64,000 nucleotides of DNA from NCBI GenBank assembly GCA_964034945.1, contig OZ035960.1, forward strand, positions 90,733,848 to 90,797,847, read 5' to 3'. This stretch comes from Chrysopilus asiliformis (Eukaryota; Arthropoda; Insecta; Diptera; Rhagionidae). The position numbers and the translations under genes were made by a program. Shown piece by piece: positions 20,662 through 32,743 of the stretch. The notes below the pieces were generated by a model, which made no database searches, had not been told where the DNA came from, and was given only the letters and a program-made list of their open reading frames with translations. The first letter of the stretch is position 1; every line of letters begins with the position of its first letter.

Positions 20662-21204
20662 ATACCCGTATGGTGAAACCAAAGGGTATACTAACTTTGC
20701 CTTACCGTTTGTAACGCCAAAATCCTGTCATCGCACACAAAAATGAATTACACCAGTGTGTTTAGAATGACAAAAATATTTAATTTTTGCATGTCCGTCC
20801 GTCCGTCCGTTCGTCCGTTTTTGGCGCGGATTGCGGGCGCACGGATTGAGCTAGAGACTTGAAATTTTACGCAGATCTGTTTTCTGTAAACTGCGAGGCT
20901 AAGTTCGTTAATGTGCAAAAATTGACCATTAGGGGGATGCCCCCCATACGAACGAAAATGTTTTTTGTGAATATCTAAAAAACGGTGCATCTTATCACAA
21001 AAGTCCAAGAACAAAAGTTTTTTAGGATATGATTCTACATAAAACTCCCATAACTCAAAATCCGATTGGAATAAATTTTAAAAAATCTTATTGAAAAGTT
21101 TTACTTCAAAGAGGAATTTTCATACAATTGTTCGAATTTTAATACGAATATCACCATACGGGTCTCCAATGATTGCCAGATTGGCAATTATAGCTTTTGT
21201 TATG
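20662..21204 (+). mobile_element. HINE-A copy 2
   Basis: Same start (ATACCCGTATGGTG), shorter GTCC microsatellite (20792-20820), same subterminal inverted repeats and the same terminal hairpin before GTTATG. T residues flank both ends. The hAT sequence resumes immediately after it with TTCATAGTCAAAACTTG, also present left of copy 1. Confidence 0.75.
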
Positions 21205-21732
21205 TTCATAGTCAAAACTTGCCCACGGACCCTGGGTGAAAAACTACATAAATGTTTAATAGAAAAATTACAAATTTAACTTTGATGTCTTGAATGGTAA
21301 ATGGTAACGTAAAAATAAAATATAAATTAAACATTTTGTTGAAGAAGTATTTATTGAAATTATAACTTTTGTTTTAAAATACAAAAAAAAATAATACTTG
21401 GATGAACCTTTGTGAGTAGCAACCGCAAATCCCAACGTGTACTAATTTATAGTCGGTTTCTTTTTTTTGTGATGAGGCTCATAACGGCACTGAATCTACG
21501 TTCTACCAAATAGGAAGACGGAAAAGCAATCAACAGCTTCTGTTATTTATTTTAACTTCCATATTAATAAAAATGTGTCACAATTTTTTTTATTTTATAT
21601 TAAACCTTGCGCGGACCCCCTGACGTTGTTCAGGGACCCCCAAATCAATTTTAATTTTCCACGGACCCCCTGGATGATCCCAGGGACCCCTGGGGGTCCG
21701 TAGGGACCACTTTGGGAACCACTGGTGTAGAG

Positions 21733-22443
21733 GGACAACAAACTATAGAGTGAACAATGGATGTAAAATAAACTGGTTCGGGTCAGAGTTGGAGTTTTTC
21801 TCCGACCACCCTAAAAATGTTTGGCCCAAATAAGAAATAGTGATCTAGAGCCCTATTCTGGTGATTGTCAGAGTATTTTCATGGTATAATTTCCCCAGCC
21901 TTTGAGATTTGAAGAACTTCCCGGTTCTTTTATCAAGGCAAAAATCACTGAAAAATTATCTCTTTTGTGCCAAAATCGCTATACAGCTTGTGACCTGTAA
22001 CCGGTCACAACACCAGAATTGGGGCCATTGAACCGTGCTGGATTCGACGTTTTTTATGCCCCCGGGCTAACTTTTAAACCAGTTGGGGTTTCAACTTTTT
22101 TTTGGGGTTGTGTCCATGAAACTAGAGCAATATACCTTTCCAATACAGGTAGAACGAAAGTGAAACCCCAACAGGTTCAAAAGTAAGCCGGGGGCATAAA
22201 AAAAGTCGAAAACTGTATGGAAAAATCATTGGGTCTAAGATTGAGCCAAAAAAAAGAGCTCATGTCCATCGAACTAGAGGAAGTAACCTTTCCAACGCAA
22301 CCCAAAAGTTAATCAAGGGGCATTTTCATGCATCGTTCTATCATGTTTTTCGTTATTTTCATTCAATTAATTTTGAATATTAGAAAAAAACCTTTTTTGG
22401 AGACCCTTAAAACGGTTTTTAACACTTTTACTTAGAGTGCTTT
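21733..22443. other. Spacer with one inverted repeat
   Basis: No gene. Two arms of about 50 bp (22043-22093 and 22161-22211, core TTTTTATGCCCCCGG) form a hairpin-like inverted repeat, possibly a small MITE. I could not define its ends. Confidence 0.5.
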
Positions 22444-23080
22444 GCTGTATTTGTTTGTTTGTTTGTATACTCAAGTAACAATTTGAGGTTACATTCCGGT
22501 TAAGAAACGTATTTGAAACCATGGTAAGAAATCTCAAAAGTTTCACATTTGGTTTCTGTAACCTTTCAGAAACGTTCCAAAAACCCTATTTAGAAGCTGG
22601 TTTCAAAATAACCGTTTTTGGCGGGTTTGTTCGGAAAACATCTAAAATGTAACCAAAATATAACCTAAATTGAAGATTTTTTTGTAACCACGGTTACAAA
22701 TTGTTTCTTGGGTAAACCGGGTCAAATCTTGTAATTTAATTTTGATCCAATTTCACTCATCCGATTGACTTGAAATTTAACTCACATACGTAACTTGGGT
22801 AACAATTAAATATTTTTAGTAATTCGTCCTTGTAAGGATAATGGAATGTCATGTAAGGATACCGTGATTATCCTTTTCCTCAAATTTTCCGGAAAAATAT
22901 CTATTTCGGAGGTTTTTGGGGTCGCTGGATCTGAATCTGGCGTTAGGAAGTCTGTGAGGACAACGGAAAGTCCTGTTAGGGTAACGTGATTATCCGTTTA
23001 CTAAAATTTTTCAAAAAAAAATGTCATTTGAGGACTTTTGGAGCCGATGAATCCGATTCTGGGTCAAAAAGTTCGTAAGA
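22444..23080 (+). repeat. Dispersed repeat R, copy 1, split by element I
   Basis: The TGTTTGTTTGTAT block and the downstream GTCAAATCTTGTAATTTAAT, TCATCCGATTGACTTGAAAT and GATTATCCTTTTCCTCAAAT blocks recur at 47155-47455, and in reverse at about 52195-52390. Noncoding and of unknown class. Confidence 0.65.
22470..22712. mobile_element. Element I: 243-bp CCCAAG-type MITE
   Basis: CTCAAGTAACAATTTG at left and CCCAAGAAACAATTTG read inward at right, flanked by TA. GGTTACA/TGTAACC motifs repeat inside both ends. Repeat R copy 2 (about 47220) shows the site without the insertion, so the boundaries are well supported. Confidence 0.8.
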
Positions 23081-24233
23081 ATATCTCAAAGGCAAGGATT
23101 TTTAGTCGTACTAATCAAATACAAAAATGACTGAAAAAAAAGTGACAAAAAAAATAATTTCTTTCAAAAACGTTTGCTATCATATCTAGATTGCTATCAC
23201 GGCCTCTTCTGTTGATCGCTTGCAACGTTAAAACCTTACAAATGTTGTAGTTCATCCATGGTTCACAATCCATGTAAAAACTGTAGGTGCAAGGAAGGGA
23301 AGAAATTGTTACGATACCTCACTTGAGAAGGCACAGGCTTTTCGAGAGCTGTAGACCCGAGGATGATGTTTGTTTTTTTAAAAAAGGTTTTATTTAAAGA
23401 ACGTCCTAAAACGACAAACCATGAGTTCTGATGAGTTTTTTTATAATTATTTTTCAAAATCCTTTTAAAAAACCCACAACGTAGCTCTAATCCAAATAGC
23501 GTTAAATTACGACTTTAAATCTAAAAAATAAATTCCAATTCAAATCCAACTGAAAAAATTTACCCAGAAAAAATCCATTTTTCTCTATCTAACAGGTCCG
23601 GAAATTTATAAATTCCCCAAATTCAGGTAGATAAATATGAAATAGGAATCCAATCCATCAATAAAAATTCATATCCACATAATCGGAAATTTCTTCACAA
23701 AAAGCCAAACGGACTCAAAGATTTGAAAAGATTCAAAGATTCCGTCCCAAAGATTTAAATAAAATTGAAAACTTAAAATATTAAACAAAGTGACCCACAT
23801 CTTCCCAATCCCAGTCAACCATACGAAAATCACATCCGACAAGGTCAAGTTTCGAAAGTTCTGGGATACACACTGCGAGTTATTTTTACCAGAACAGACG
23901 GGCGGGGGGGGGGGGGGGGGGGGGGGGGATCTTCGGGAAAGTGCTGAAAATCGGCCTAAAGGTCAAATCGAATGAGAAGACGTTGATGCCCTTCTATAAA
24001 CTCGTAACTGCCTAAATTTGCATTTAGTTGTTATGTTGAGAAGGAAATCCTCTTCATATCTTATTCCGAAATTGGTTTTAAAGTCGTACAGGTTAGGCAA
24101 GAAATCATAATCGACACAGATATCCGAAAAAAAAAGACAAAATACTTTTGAAGAAGGGAGGAAAACACTTCAATTTGTCGAATAAAGTCGTATTTTATAT
24201 AGAATCATGTGCGTTTATCCTTAAATTTTCCAT
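23081..24233. other. No recognisable gene; poly-G tract
   Basis: Intergenic sequence without coding or repeat signals that I recognise, apart from a 25-base G run at 23904-23928. The run sits in a short open frame that is not credible as a gene. Confidence 0.4.
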
Positions 24234-24851
24234 TTAAATAAATTCACCCACAGGATGATGGTTAGCTGGATATCCTGAATGCCAATCTAGGAAATCGATA
24301 GTGTCCTTTTTGGTCACATGTCGAACTTCACTGAATAACGCTTCCGTGCCACCACAGTATTGCCAGCGTTTTGTATCAAATTAGGCTCAAGGTATTCGGA
24401 AGTGACGATGACTTATAGAGAATTTCATTTTTTTCTTGTAATTTTTCAATTGTGGGGTGGTTTTTTTCAACATAGGAAGACGTGTTAAATTTTTTGAAGG
24501 CTCTCAAGTGGGAAATAAAATCATCAAAGTGGCAGTCAGTGATGTAGAAATGCTTTTTCTCGGGGTTTCAAATTTTTTTTCACACAGTTCTGTATAAAAA
24601 TGTGGCATTTGTTTTAGCAATACTGAAGGCTCCTCTGTCAATGGAGACGGCTTACCAGAAAACAAAAACTCACATCCTTACGCACGAGAGATTCGCATTA
24701 ATTCTGTAATAATTCCAAGGGATGAATCTTCTTCAATTCCCATTAAATTCCGAACCACAAAACGAAACATAACCAACAAAGGCTGAAGAGTTCCTAAAAA
24801 GCCTTCAACAGCCCTCAGTTTTTTTTTCTTTTTAGAAAAAAAGCGTAAAAT
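24234..24851 (-). pseudogene. Unidentified protein-coding remnant
   Basis: Minus-strand translation gives consecutive protein-like segments with good codon texture. About 24851-24700 reads LRAVEGFLGTLQPLLVMFRF and onward to ELMRISRA then a TAA. The same frame continues GCEFLFSGKPSPLTEEP to KKFETPRK. After a frameshift comes HFYITDCHFDDFISHLRAF to about 24390, and after another, RWQYCGGTEALFSEVRH and FLDWHSGYPANHHPVG ending at a stop at 24234. Roughly 200 residues are disrupted by one stop and at least two frameshifts. I do not recognise the family. Introns could explain one break but not the in-frame stop. Confidence 0.6.
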
Positions 24852-25715
24852 ACCCCTAACACAACGTGAAAGGCGACAGGTTGTGAATTATGTCTTTTCC
24901 GCTGTTGTGCTATTTTGTATTGTGTTTTGTTCCGAAATAGCAACATTGTGTGTAATGTGAGCTACCTTTGGCTCTCGCGGGACATTTTCAGCGGAATTTA
25001 TGCAATTCAGCGAGCATAAATCACAATAGCAATAAAACGAAATAAAAAACCGGCAAAGTTGTTGAATTTTAAAAAAACTCATTTCTTGTCTCCTGGTGAA
25101 TCCTTTTGCCGTCATGCGGCTGAATGAAAGGATAATTCGTCCTTTTTCTCATTCCGGCGTAGTCCTTTGCTCTCTTTTGCACTAATGTGAATTTATTTAT
25201 TGGCACGCTGAACGACACGTTTGGTTCCTCGGTGCGAGCATAATTAGGACGCGTAAAAGCTAAAAAGGATCTAATTTTAATATCTAGGTAATAAACTTAA
25301 GGTGGCCTTCCATTGTCGATGAGATTTTTGTTTCGGTGCACGTGGGATGTTTTGTAGCACGGCTTCTGTTAATCTGACGAAGCAGCAACGAGTAATTAAT
25401 GACCAGTGGTGGCTTGTTAAGGGATTTCAGTTATAAAAAAATATTTAATTGCAGTTGAGTTTTGTTTTCTAGCTTCCGTCGGGTTGAAAATCGATAAAAA
25501 CATTTCGATGAGTTGTAAATGCTATTTTCGGAATCATGCTTTAATGAGTGGTGAAAGTAGGAAACATGACGTATACAGGACAGGTATTCTGTTTTTTTTT
25601 TGTAGTTCTTTATTTTTTTCTCGCTTAAGATATTTTTGAAGCTATTGGTAAATTAAATACCATGAAGTGTGACACGATTTGCCTTTCGATTTTAAATTTT
25701 AATAATTTTAAACAT
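24852..25715. other. No recognisable gene
   Basis: Less AT-rich, apparently single-copy sequence (about 24880-25400) with no coding motif. It could be intronic or regulatory host DNA. Confidence 0.3.
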
Positions 25716-25719
25716 TTAA

Positions 25720-27557
25720 CACGTTGACTGCCATGAGAGACGGACGTGGTCTCATATTAAAATGGGCTCCCCAGAGCGAGTGAGACACATGTGGTCTCAC
25801 AGCACTTTATTTTGGAATAAACTGCATGGTAAAGCATTAGTGCGAACGTACACGCTTCTTCTCGCCGCGACGACTTTTAGTCCTCAAAATACCTTTCCGA
25901 CGTACACGCTTCTTCACTTTTTAGTAGGAAAAACTTGTGTACAACAAGCGATCGCTCATGTGTGTGTGGTTCTCATATATGTGTTATATTTCCAGCTCAT
26001 TCCTTTATTAACTAGCACCGAGGCAACATCAATTGCCACAATAGAAACTGCCAACAATAGAAGAATAAGGACTGGTAATTTGTTATTTACCTACCTACCT
26101 GAAAAATAAAACTACCTGCAATTGGGATTTCACTATTTGCATTCAATTTTTGTTTATTTGGGATATGTTTACGAGTCGGTGGCTAAGCACCGACTGATTC
26201 AATGAAATTACGCACACGTGATACACGAGCGACTTCGTTTGTGTGCGTAAAAGAAGACGTGAAGAACACTTTTCGAGTGGCGAATTTTCTCCTCTTGCCG
26301 CACTCGTTTCTTTCCTACAATTTGGTGAGGCTAACTAGAAATCCACACCAGCCATGAATCCCGTCACTGTCGCTGGTACGTCTGATGTTACGTCTAGTGA
26401 AGATTGAAATGTCAGCTGTTACGACAGAAAAGTCAGACAGTTTTTGCTGACATCTTTGCTAACAGAAATGGTAGCAGAAATGGAATTTAAGATGGCGGAT
26501 TCTAATTTTTCACGTGCAGAGGCGCTCCGTTCTATAAACGAATACTGTTTAAAAGTAATTTTTACAAAGAAATGATTTGAAAAAACCATCGTGGGAGAAG
26601 CTGGAGGCCGAATTTCATTTTAGTGCGAAAGTTTTAAAGAAAAAAGTGAAATTACTGAGATCGTCATATTTACTACTCTCAGTTGTTTACTGCTCAACGC
26701 ATTTCTGAAACTGAAAAGTCATGCCAGAATCAGCCCACCTACGCCACAACAAAATTTTCTTATGACATTTCTGTTAACAGTTCTGTCAACGTTTCCGGCA
26801 GGTCTGGATGGTGTGTGAGGCATGCTGATGACCGAAAGTTGCATCGTGTACGTCGCCAGTTGTATACACAGAACTGTATAAATTTTTTTTTTAGTTCTAG
26901 TCAGAGCTTAAGGGAAGACCTTTTAATGCCGAAGCACAACTTAGGATGGTCGGAAGGACAAACGGAGATGTAGGTTTATGTTCTCCTTGAACTTCTGCGG
27001 GTTATAGTCTGGGGGAACATATCGGATGGTAAATTGTTCCAAAGTCTTGTTGTGCGCGGAATGAAGGAACCCCTGAACTTTACTGTAAGGAAGAAGTCGT
27101 GCGCGCATCCAGCTGCACGAGAGGGTCTAAGAAAAATATACCGAGCAGGATTAAGTTGGGAAATTTCGGAGAAACTTATGGAAAAAGTAATAGACCACCT
27201 GGAAATTTTTGTTGATATTTATCCTGCTACTATTAAATAAAACTTCCTTACAAAACTTTATTTAATTCAACTAGTTGAATGAGAGACGAAAATGGACGGC
27301 TTGTCACGTTGAAGTCTGGAGCAAGAACAATGAGATTCACCTTAACCGAATCTCTACTAAGAAGCCACCCGAAACCTCATAGTGAGCCAACTCTGAACTA
27401 CGTATCAATGAACAATGTGGCGCTAGGCGCTGGGGGGCATATTTGAATATTAAAATTATAACAATTCTAAATCTCTTAAATTTATAAAAATAATATCATT
27501 TCAAGATCTACTGACCTCTGGGGCCGATTTTTCGCTTTCATACTGGCTGTCAAAGTG
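25720..27557. mobile_element. piggyBac-like (TTAA) non-autonomous element
   Basis: CACGTTGACTGCCATGAGAG at left and CACTTTGACAGCCAGTATGA read inward at right, directly flanked by TTAA on both sides (25716-25719, 27558-27561). TTAA duplication plus a C-rich TTGAC-GCCA terminus is the piggyBac pattern. The 1.8-kb interior has ORFs of 115, 96 and 68 codons but none shows a piggyBac transposase motif. Confidence 0.72.
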
Positions 27558-27561
27558 TTAA

Positions 27562-28284
27562 GCAATAATTTTTTCAACCAAAGTAGATCTCTTTGACTGC
27601 AAGCTGTTTTTTGGAATTTTCCCAAAAAAAAATGAATCCATTTTTTTAACATTCTGATAAATCTTACTAATGAATTAAATTCAAAAATTCTTTCAAAATA
27701 TGAATATGAGTAAAATCTTTTAGTTGGCCATTAAACCGACTTTACAATCTATAAAAAAATAAATCCGTCTCGCCATTAAAATCTAATTAAACACGTGTTC
27801 AAATTGGGCCATTCATTGATTTTATGACCTTTCAATTATGGGAAAACCCCAAAAATTGGTATCAATGTATGGGCAATTCCAAGTCAAGTGGACCAGAGGC
27901 CCACATTAGACTCCGCCCAAATTGAATTAAATTTAAAGAATATAAAATTTGCTACATTTTTTGCTTAACTTTCCACTCCAATATTTAGTTGCAGAAAAAA
28001 ATATGTATTTTTACATATTTTTTCTGCAACTAAATATTGCAGAGGAAAGTTTTGGATTGATAACAATTGATATTTTTTTATAGACTTTGAATAATTAAAC
28101 CCTATCTTAAATCTTCCTTCGATGGCCGAAAGTTCACCGAAAACTGCGGAAAAATCGGAACGTCATTTCTTCTGTTCCGGCATTAGCCAAACCGCTGCAG
28201 TGTCGCAAAAAGGTCATATCTTTCTATATTTAAAAGGTTCAATTTTACAAGTATATTTTAAATATGTTTTAAGGGTCTTATATT
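27562..28284. other. Spacer with a 37-bp-arm palindrome
   Basis: No gene. At 27970-28007 and 28012-28048 two near-perfect inverted arms (core ATATTTAGTTGCAGAAAAAA) form a hairpin. The same motif occurs singly near 885, 38620 and 47470, so this is probably a head-to-head fusion of a dispersed repeat. Confidence 0.55.
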
Positions 28285-28292
28285 ATTTTACG

Positions 28293-29412
28293 CAGGGATG
28301 GGAAACGTTATCGTAACGTAACGAAATAACGAAATAACGAAATAACGAAATGATTTTCGGGCTATTTCTCATAATTACGTTATAACGTTATAGAAATTCA
28401 ATTCCGTTACAATAACGAAAAACGTAACGAAAAACGAAAAAAAATATTACGTTTTTTCGTTATTTATTAATTTTTCCTTGTTTTGTTCAGTATTATATTT
28501 TTGTAAAATTTTCCACAAAAGTTCATCAAGTATAACCCCACAGACCTGCCACTTGCATAAAATATAATTAAAAATATTGGAGTAGTATTTTTAATCGTAT
28601 TTTGATTCTAATGTAGGGGCTATCAGTTTTCCATCAGTTTTTGGGAAATTGATGGGAAACTGATTGGTGTGCACGTTCGCGTCAGTCGCGTCAGTCGTAT
28701 CGCATTAGAATAGAACCAAATATTATTTTTTGAACTTAATGCAATAATAATGCATACACACACTCTCTCTTTATTATCCACCGGTATTTTTTGAACTCTA
28801 CAATCAAAAAGAATGGAAATTTTTCACAAAAAACTGTCAGTCGCAACTGATAGGTGTGAACGCTTAACTGGATGTAAAAAACTGATGGAAAACTGACGAG
28901 TACCGTAACAGTTGCGACCAATGGAAAACTGATAGATGTGGCCCTTACATAAATCGGATTTTGTTTTGGCCCGATTCCCTCTATTTCTGGAGATACGAAA
29001 AAGGAAATCTTTTAAGCAACTTTGTTGGTATCGAAAATATTTTCTTTTTAGTAACTCCAGAAGTAGAGCGAATTTCGCGAAAGCTAAGTGCGTCGATTTT
29101 TTAACTTAGTAATCACTATTTTATTTTATTTTTTTGTTTTTATTTGTATTTTCTTTTTGCTAAGTTTTATTATTTTTTATAGAATTTATTTTTATGGAAA
29201 CTGAACTGAATTACTTTGTGATAAACTATTATTAAAGTGTGTTATTTTGTTTTCAGTTTCCATACAATGTGTAACGAAATATAATGTTATAACGTAACGA
29301 AATGAAATTTTTTATCGTTACAAAACGAAATAACGTAACGAAATAAAAGTTCGATTTCGTTACGTAACGAAATGTATAACGTTACGATTTTTTATTTCGT
29401 TTCCCGTCCCTG
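28293..29412. mobile_element. hAT non-autonomous element with AACGTAACG arrays
   Basis: CAGGGATGGGAAACG at left and CAGGGACGGGAAACG read inward at right, flanked by ATTTTACG and ATTTTACA, an 8-bp duplication with one mismatch. Dense AACGAAAT / CGTTACGTAACG motifs lie inside both ends. A second element is nested at 28612-28949. No transposase. Confidence 0.85.
28612..28949. mobile_element. Harbinger-type MITE (TAA duplication), copy 1
   Basis: Ends TGTAGGGGC..CTATCAG and TGTAAGGGCCACATCTATC, flanked by TAA. The interior (AACTGATTGGTGTG, CGCGTCAGTCGCGTCA) matches the element at 42092-42526. Nested in the hAT at 28293. Confidence 0.65.
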
Positions 29413-29420
29413 ATTTTACA

Positions 29421-31251
29421 GAAGTCTACAATTTTATCAAGCGAATTCTTAACATCAATTTAAAGGATTTTAAATTAAAATGTTAAGATCGATGGCGGTA
29501 ATATTTTATCACACACAATTGATGATGGCCTAAAAACAATTGAAAACATTTTCATGCGTGAGCGAAAAGTTTTGAGATTCAATTTAAAATTCTATAGGAA
29601 AAAAAAACACCGCCTTTAATAACACTGAAGAAGAATGATTTTATACACCGGCATATGATTTTTGTAGACATTTTCAAATTTTTACCACAAAAAAACTTTT
29701 CCAACTTATTAAATTTTAGGTGCGCTCATTATAATTATCATTAATTGTTAACGACAAAAGGTCAACCTTTTAACCCTTCATTAACAACGAAAAAGATTTT
29801 TTTATGTTGATTCTTACAATAAAAAAAACATGTTATAATATTCTCATTGTTGCTTGAAATTGGCAGGAAAATTCGTCGACAAAGAAAATTATTGAGGACT
29901 GTTGGAATTTTCTGATTTTATATTTTCCATACGACACACGATGTCGTCTTAGTTTTTTTTCTCCTCTCGGGGGTGCGTTCTGTGATTTTATCAAATATTA
30001 AGCAAAGGTAAATATGTGCATAAACAATTATTTCATGGGAGACTGTCAAATTTTCATCCCCAACTATGTCTGTGTGCGTGTTTCTGTTTATACTTATTTG
30101 GTTAGCACGATTTTTGCCCATAGTAAAGATTTCCAACCAGCGAAGTGATGTTTAAATAAAATGGGGAGGGAGGAATGGTTATCACCAGTTTTACAATGAT
30201 ATATCGTAAATAGTGGATGATGTATGAACAAATGTATGTTAAAGCAGAATATATGGACGACAGAAGCCAGAAACCTATGCTAAGAAACGTATACCTGAAA
30301 ATTCGCTTGCCTACATAAATTTTTGGTCCTAAACAAATTCTGGCACTTTTTAGGGTTATAAAGTAAATTTAGTAAGGAGAATTTTTTGGTTTTTCCCCAT
30401 TTCAGTGTTTTCCGAAATTTATTTTTTGGGTGGTTTGATTTCTGCGTTTTCATTTATCTCCGTGTCAATAAGGGTGGCGAGGCTTATGAAAATATTATGA
30501 GAAAACGTATGTCATGAGTTTATATACGTTACGATTTAGCCTTGAAAATTTCTCCCTTTAAAGACGAATTATTTATTAATAAATTGAAGGAAAAGTTAAG
30601 AAAATGCAAACAAACTGTTTATTGCTTTATTGGTATGTATTTTTAGGTTTTGTAATTTTACACACGTGATTTTATTTAAAATTGGGGAAATCAAAAAGCT
30701 TTTTAACTTAATTAAGAGTTTTCCTCGTGGAATAGGTTTTTAACGTGTTTACAGTCATTTTGACTAAAGCAATTTTCGCCTCGGGTGCTAAAAGGGTTTT
30801 AAAGTGAAAAGCAAAAGTTTCTAAAATTTCTTATTAATTAAATACAAATACTTATATACGATTGGAGGCCTCCACGGTTGGACATGATCTTCTCAATCAA
30901 AATCGGTTTTTTTGTGATCGAATTTCTCAAAAACGACTGCTCCATTTTTAATAAAACTTTGCAGTTAGATTCAGAGTCTCGTCGAGATGGTTATACGCTA
31001 TGCTTTTTTTCCCCTTTCTTCTTACCCTCTGTCGTGATATCTCTTAAACCGCTAAAGGTTTTTCACCATTAGAGAAGTGTACCCTCAGAAAAAAAATTTC
31101 GCCCACTTGTATGTACTCCCTTTCTCCTCTGTAACACCTTTTCTGCTATATTTCGTGATTTTGAAGAGATTTGGATCGGGTGTTCACTATTAGAAAGGTC
31201 ATCTTTCAAGGGAAAATTTCGCCAACTAAATTCTACCTCAACAATTTCCCT
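29421..31251. other. No recognisable gene
   Basis: AT-rich intergenic DNA. The ORFs at 29918-30136, 30878-31072 and 31069-31323 show no recognisable motif; the last runs into element J. Confidence 0.35.
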
Positions 31252-32743
31252 CCCAAGTAGCACCGTAGGGTAATATCGCCCTGTTGAAAGACTCCACGCC
31301 TTATTCTTAGTCGAGAAGTCCAATTTACGCCCTATTAAAATCCCTTAAAGACGTATTTTCTTATAGGACATATCTGCTGGGCGAGAGGAGGACCGAACGA
31401 CTTAAATTTAGGCCTTCGTCGAAGTATCGCCCAATAGGGCTTAAGGAGGACATCTCGTTTTTATTGCCATGACCAATATTGGCTTTAATAGACCTTACGT
31501 CTTCTTTTGACCCTATTCGGTCTATTAAGACGCCACTTCTAAAGCACGAAAAAACTATAATGTCCTATAGGGCGACATTTCCATCGAAATATCCCTATTG
31601 GGCGTATTAGAGCAAGACAGAAAACCAAGTGCGAGAAGTTTGTCCTCTGATTAGAGAAGAAGCCTGGATATGGGGCTTATTAAGAGAGTAATTTTGTGCT
31701 TTGTCTCACTTTGTCTCAAGTTCTTTTGTCTCACTAAAACAGGTGACATTTTTTATTATCTCTGAAAAAATATTTCGGCGCCCTAACAGACTTGAATTCC
31801 ACTAGACGCCCTTTTAGGCATATTTGAAGGTATTCACGCCCTCCCATTAGAACTTAACGTCTAATAGGGCGCGAAAATGAGCTGACGCGTCTTTGAGGGC
31901 GCACATGTTTCCATCCGCCATATTCCACATTGATGTTGATTCAAATAATTTCCCTTCGAAAATTAAACTTCTTATTTTAAGCTAATCACTGGAGGAAATC
32001 GCATAAAAAATTAATGGGAGACAATTTTGAAGCAGCACAATTTTATTGGCATCAAAATTTTATTGAATTAGTGGAAAAAAAATTTTGACGAAAAATTAAA
32101 TTAAAGAAATTTTTTGTTGAAAATATTTAGATGGCCTATTTCAATTTAAAGCGTTCTAGATAGAACTTTGTCAAAAAAAATTTAGTTGCAACTAGGGCCT
32201 GCAAAATTACCGAGTTTCGGATTTACCGGTAAACGGTAAATATATTTAGTAAAAACCGGTTTACCGGTATTTACCGGTAAATCGCTATTTAGATAAAACA
32301 AATCATGTTTAGCATATTAGTAACGGTGGGAGGACAAAATAACGTACGAAGAAATAAGTAACAATAATTTTATAATATTTGTAGTGTAAATTATAAAATT
32401 TTAATTCATTTGTCACGAAAACAAGACAACATAATTATAACAATTCAATAATAAAACCAAAATACATTAATTACGGCTACAAATGCCAAATATGGTTGTT
32501 TTTTCTTTTCTGTTTTGTTTTGATTTTTTTTCTCTAATGTAATATGTATATTGCGTATTACATATTTTATCATTTACTTATGTACATGTACTAGAAGTAT
32601 ACTTCAGTTTGCTCTTACATTCGGAAAGCTTGTAAATATTGGGCTTTTTTGATAATTAAGGTTTTTACAAAAGATTTTACGATTTTGACATTTTTGAATT
32701 ATCAAAAAAGCCCATTATCAAAAGTTATTTCATTAAAACATTT

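Larger units (their letters stand above)
19077..21724. mobile_element. hAT element (CAGTGGTTCCCAAA ends) with a large insert
   Basis: CAGTGGTTCCCAAA ends, a well-known hAT terminus, are flanked by a perfect 8-bp duplication GTGTAGAG (19069-19076, 21725-21732). Subterminal CCACGGACCCC repeats mark both ends, including a 31-bp tandem unit at the left. A block bounded by HINE-A copies (19148-21204) sits inside. The remaining hAT sequence has no transposase. Confidence 0.9.

Noticed and set aside
19114..21232. 28-bp direct repeat flanking the HINE block as a long target duplication
   Set aside because: The unit is already tandem in the hAT left end (31-bp period), so it is better read as a pre-existing repeat.
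23790..23975. 61-codon ORF with a polyglycine stretch
   Set aside because: The glycines come only from the G25 homopolymer.
25762..26109. 115-codon ORF in the piggyBac-like element as a gene
   Set aside because: It begins a few bases inside the terminal repeat, has no recognisable domain and no piggyBac catalytic residues.
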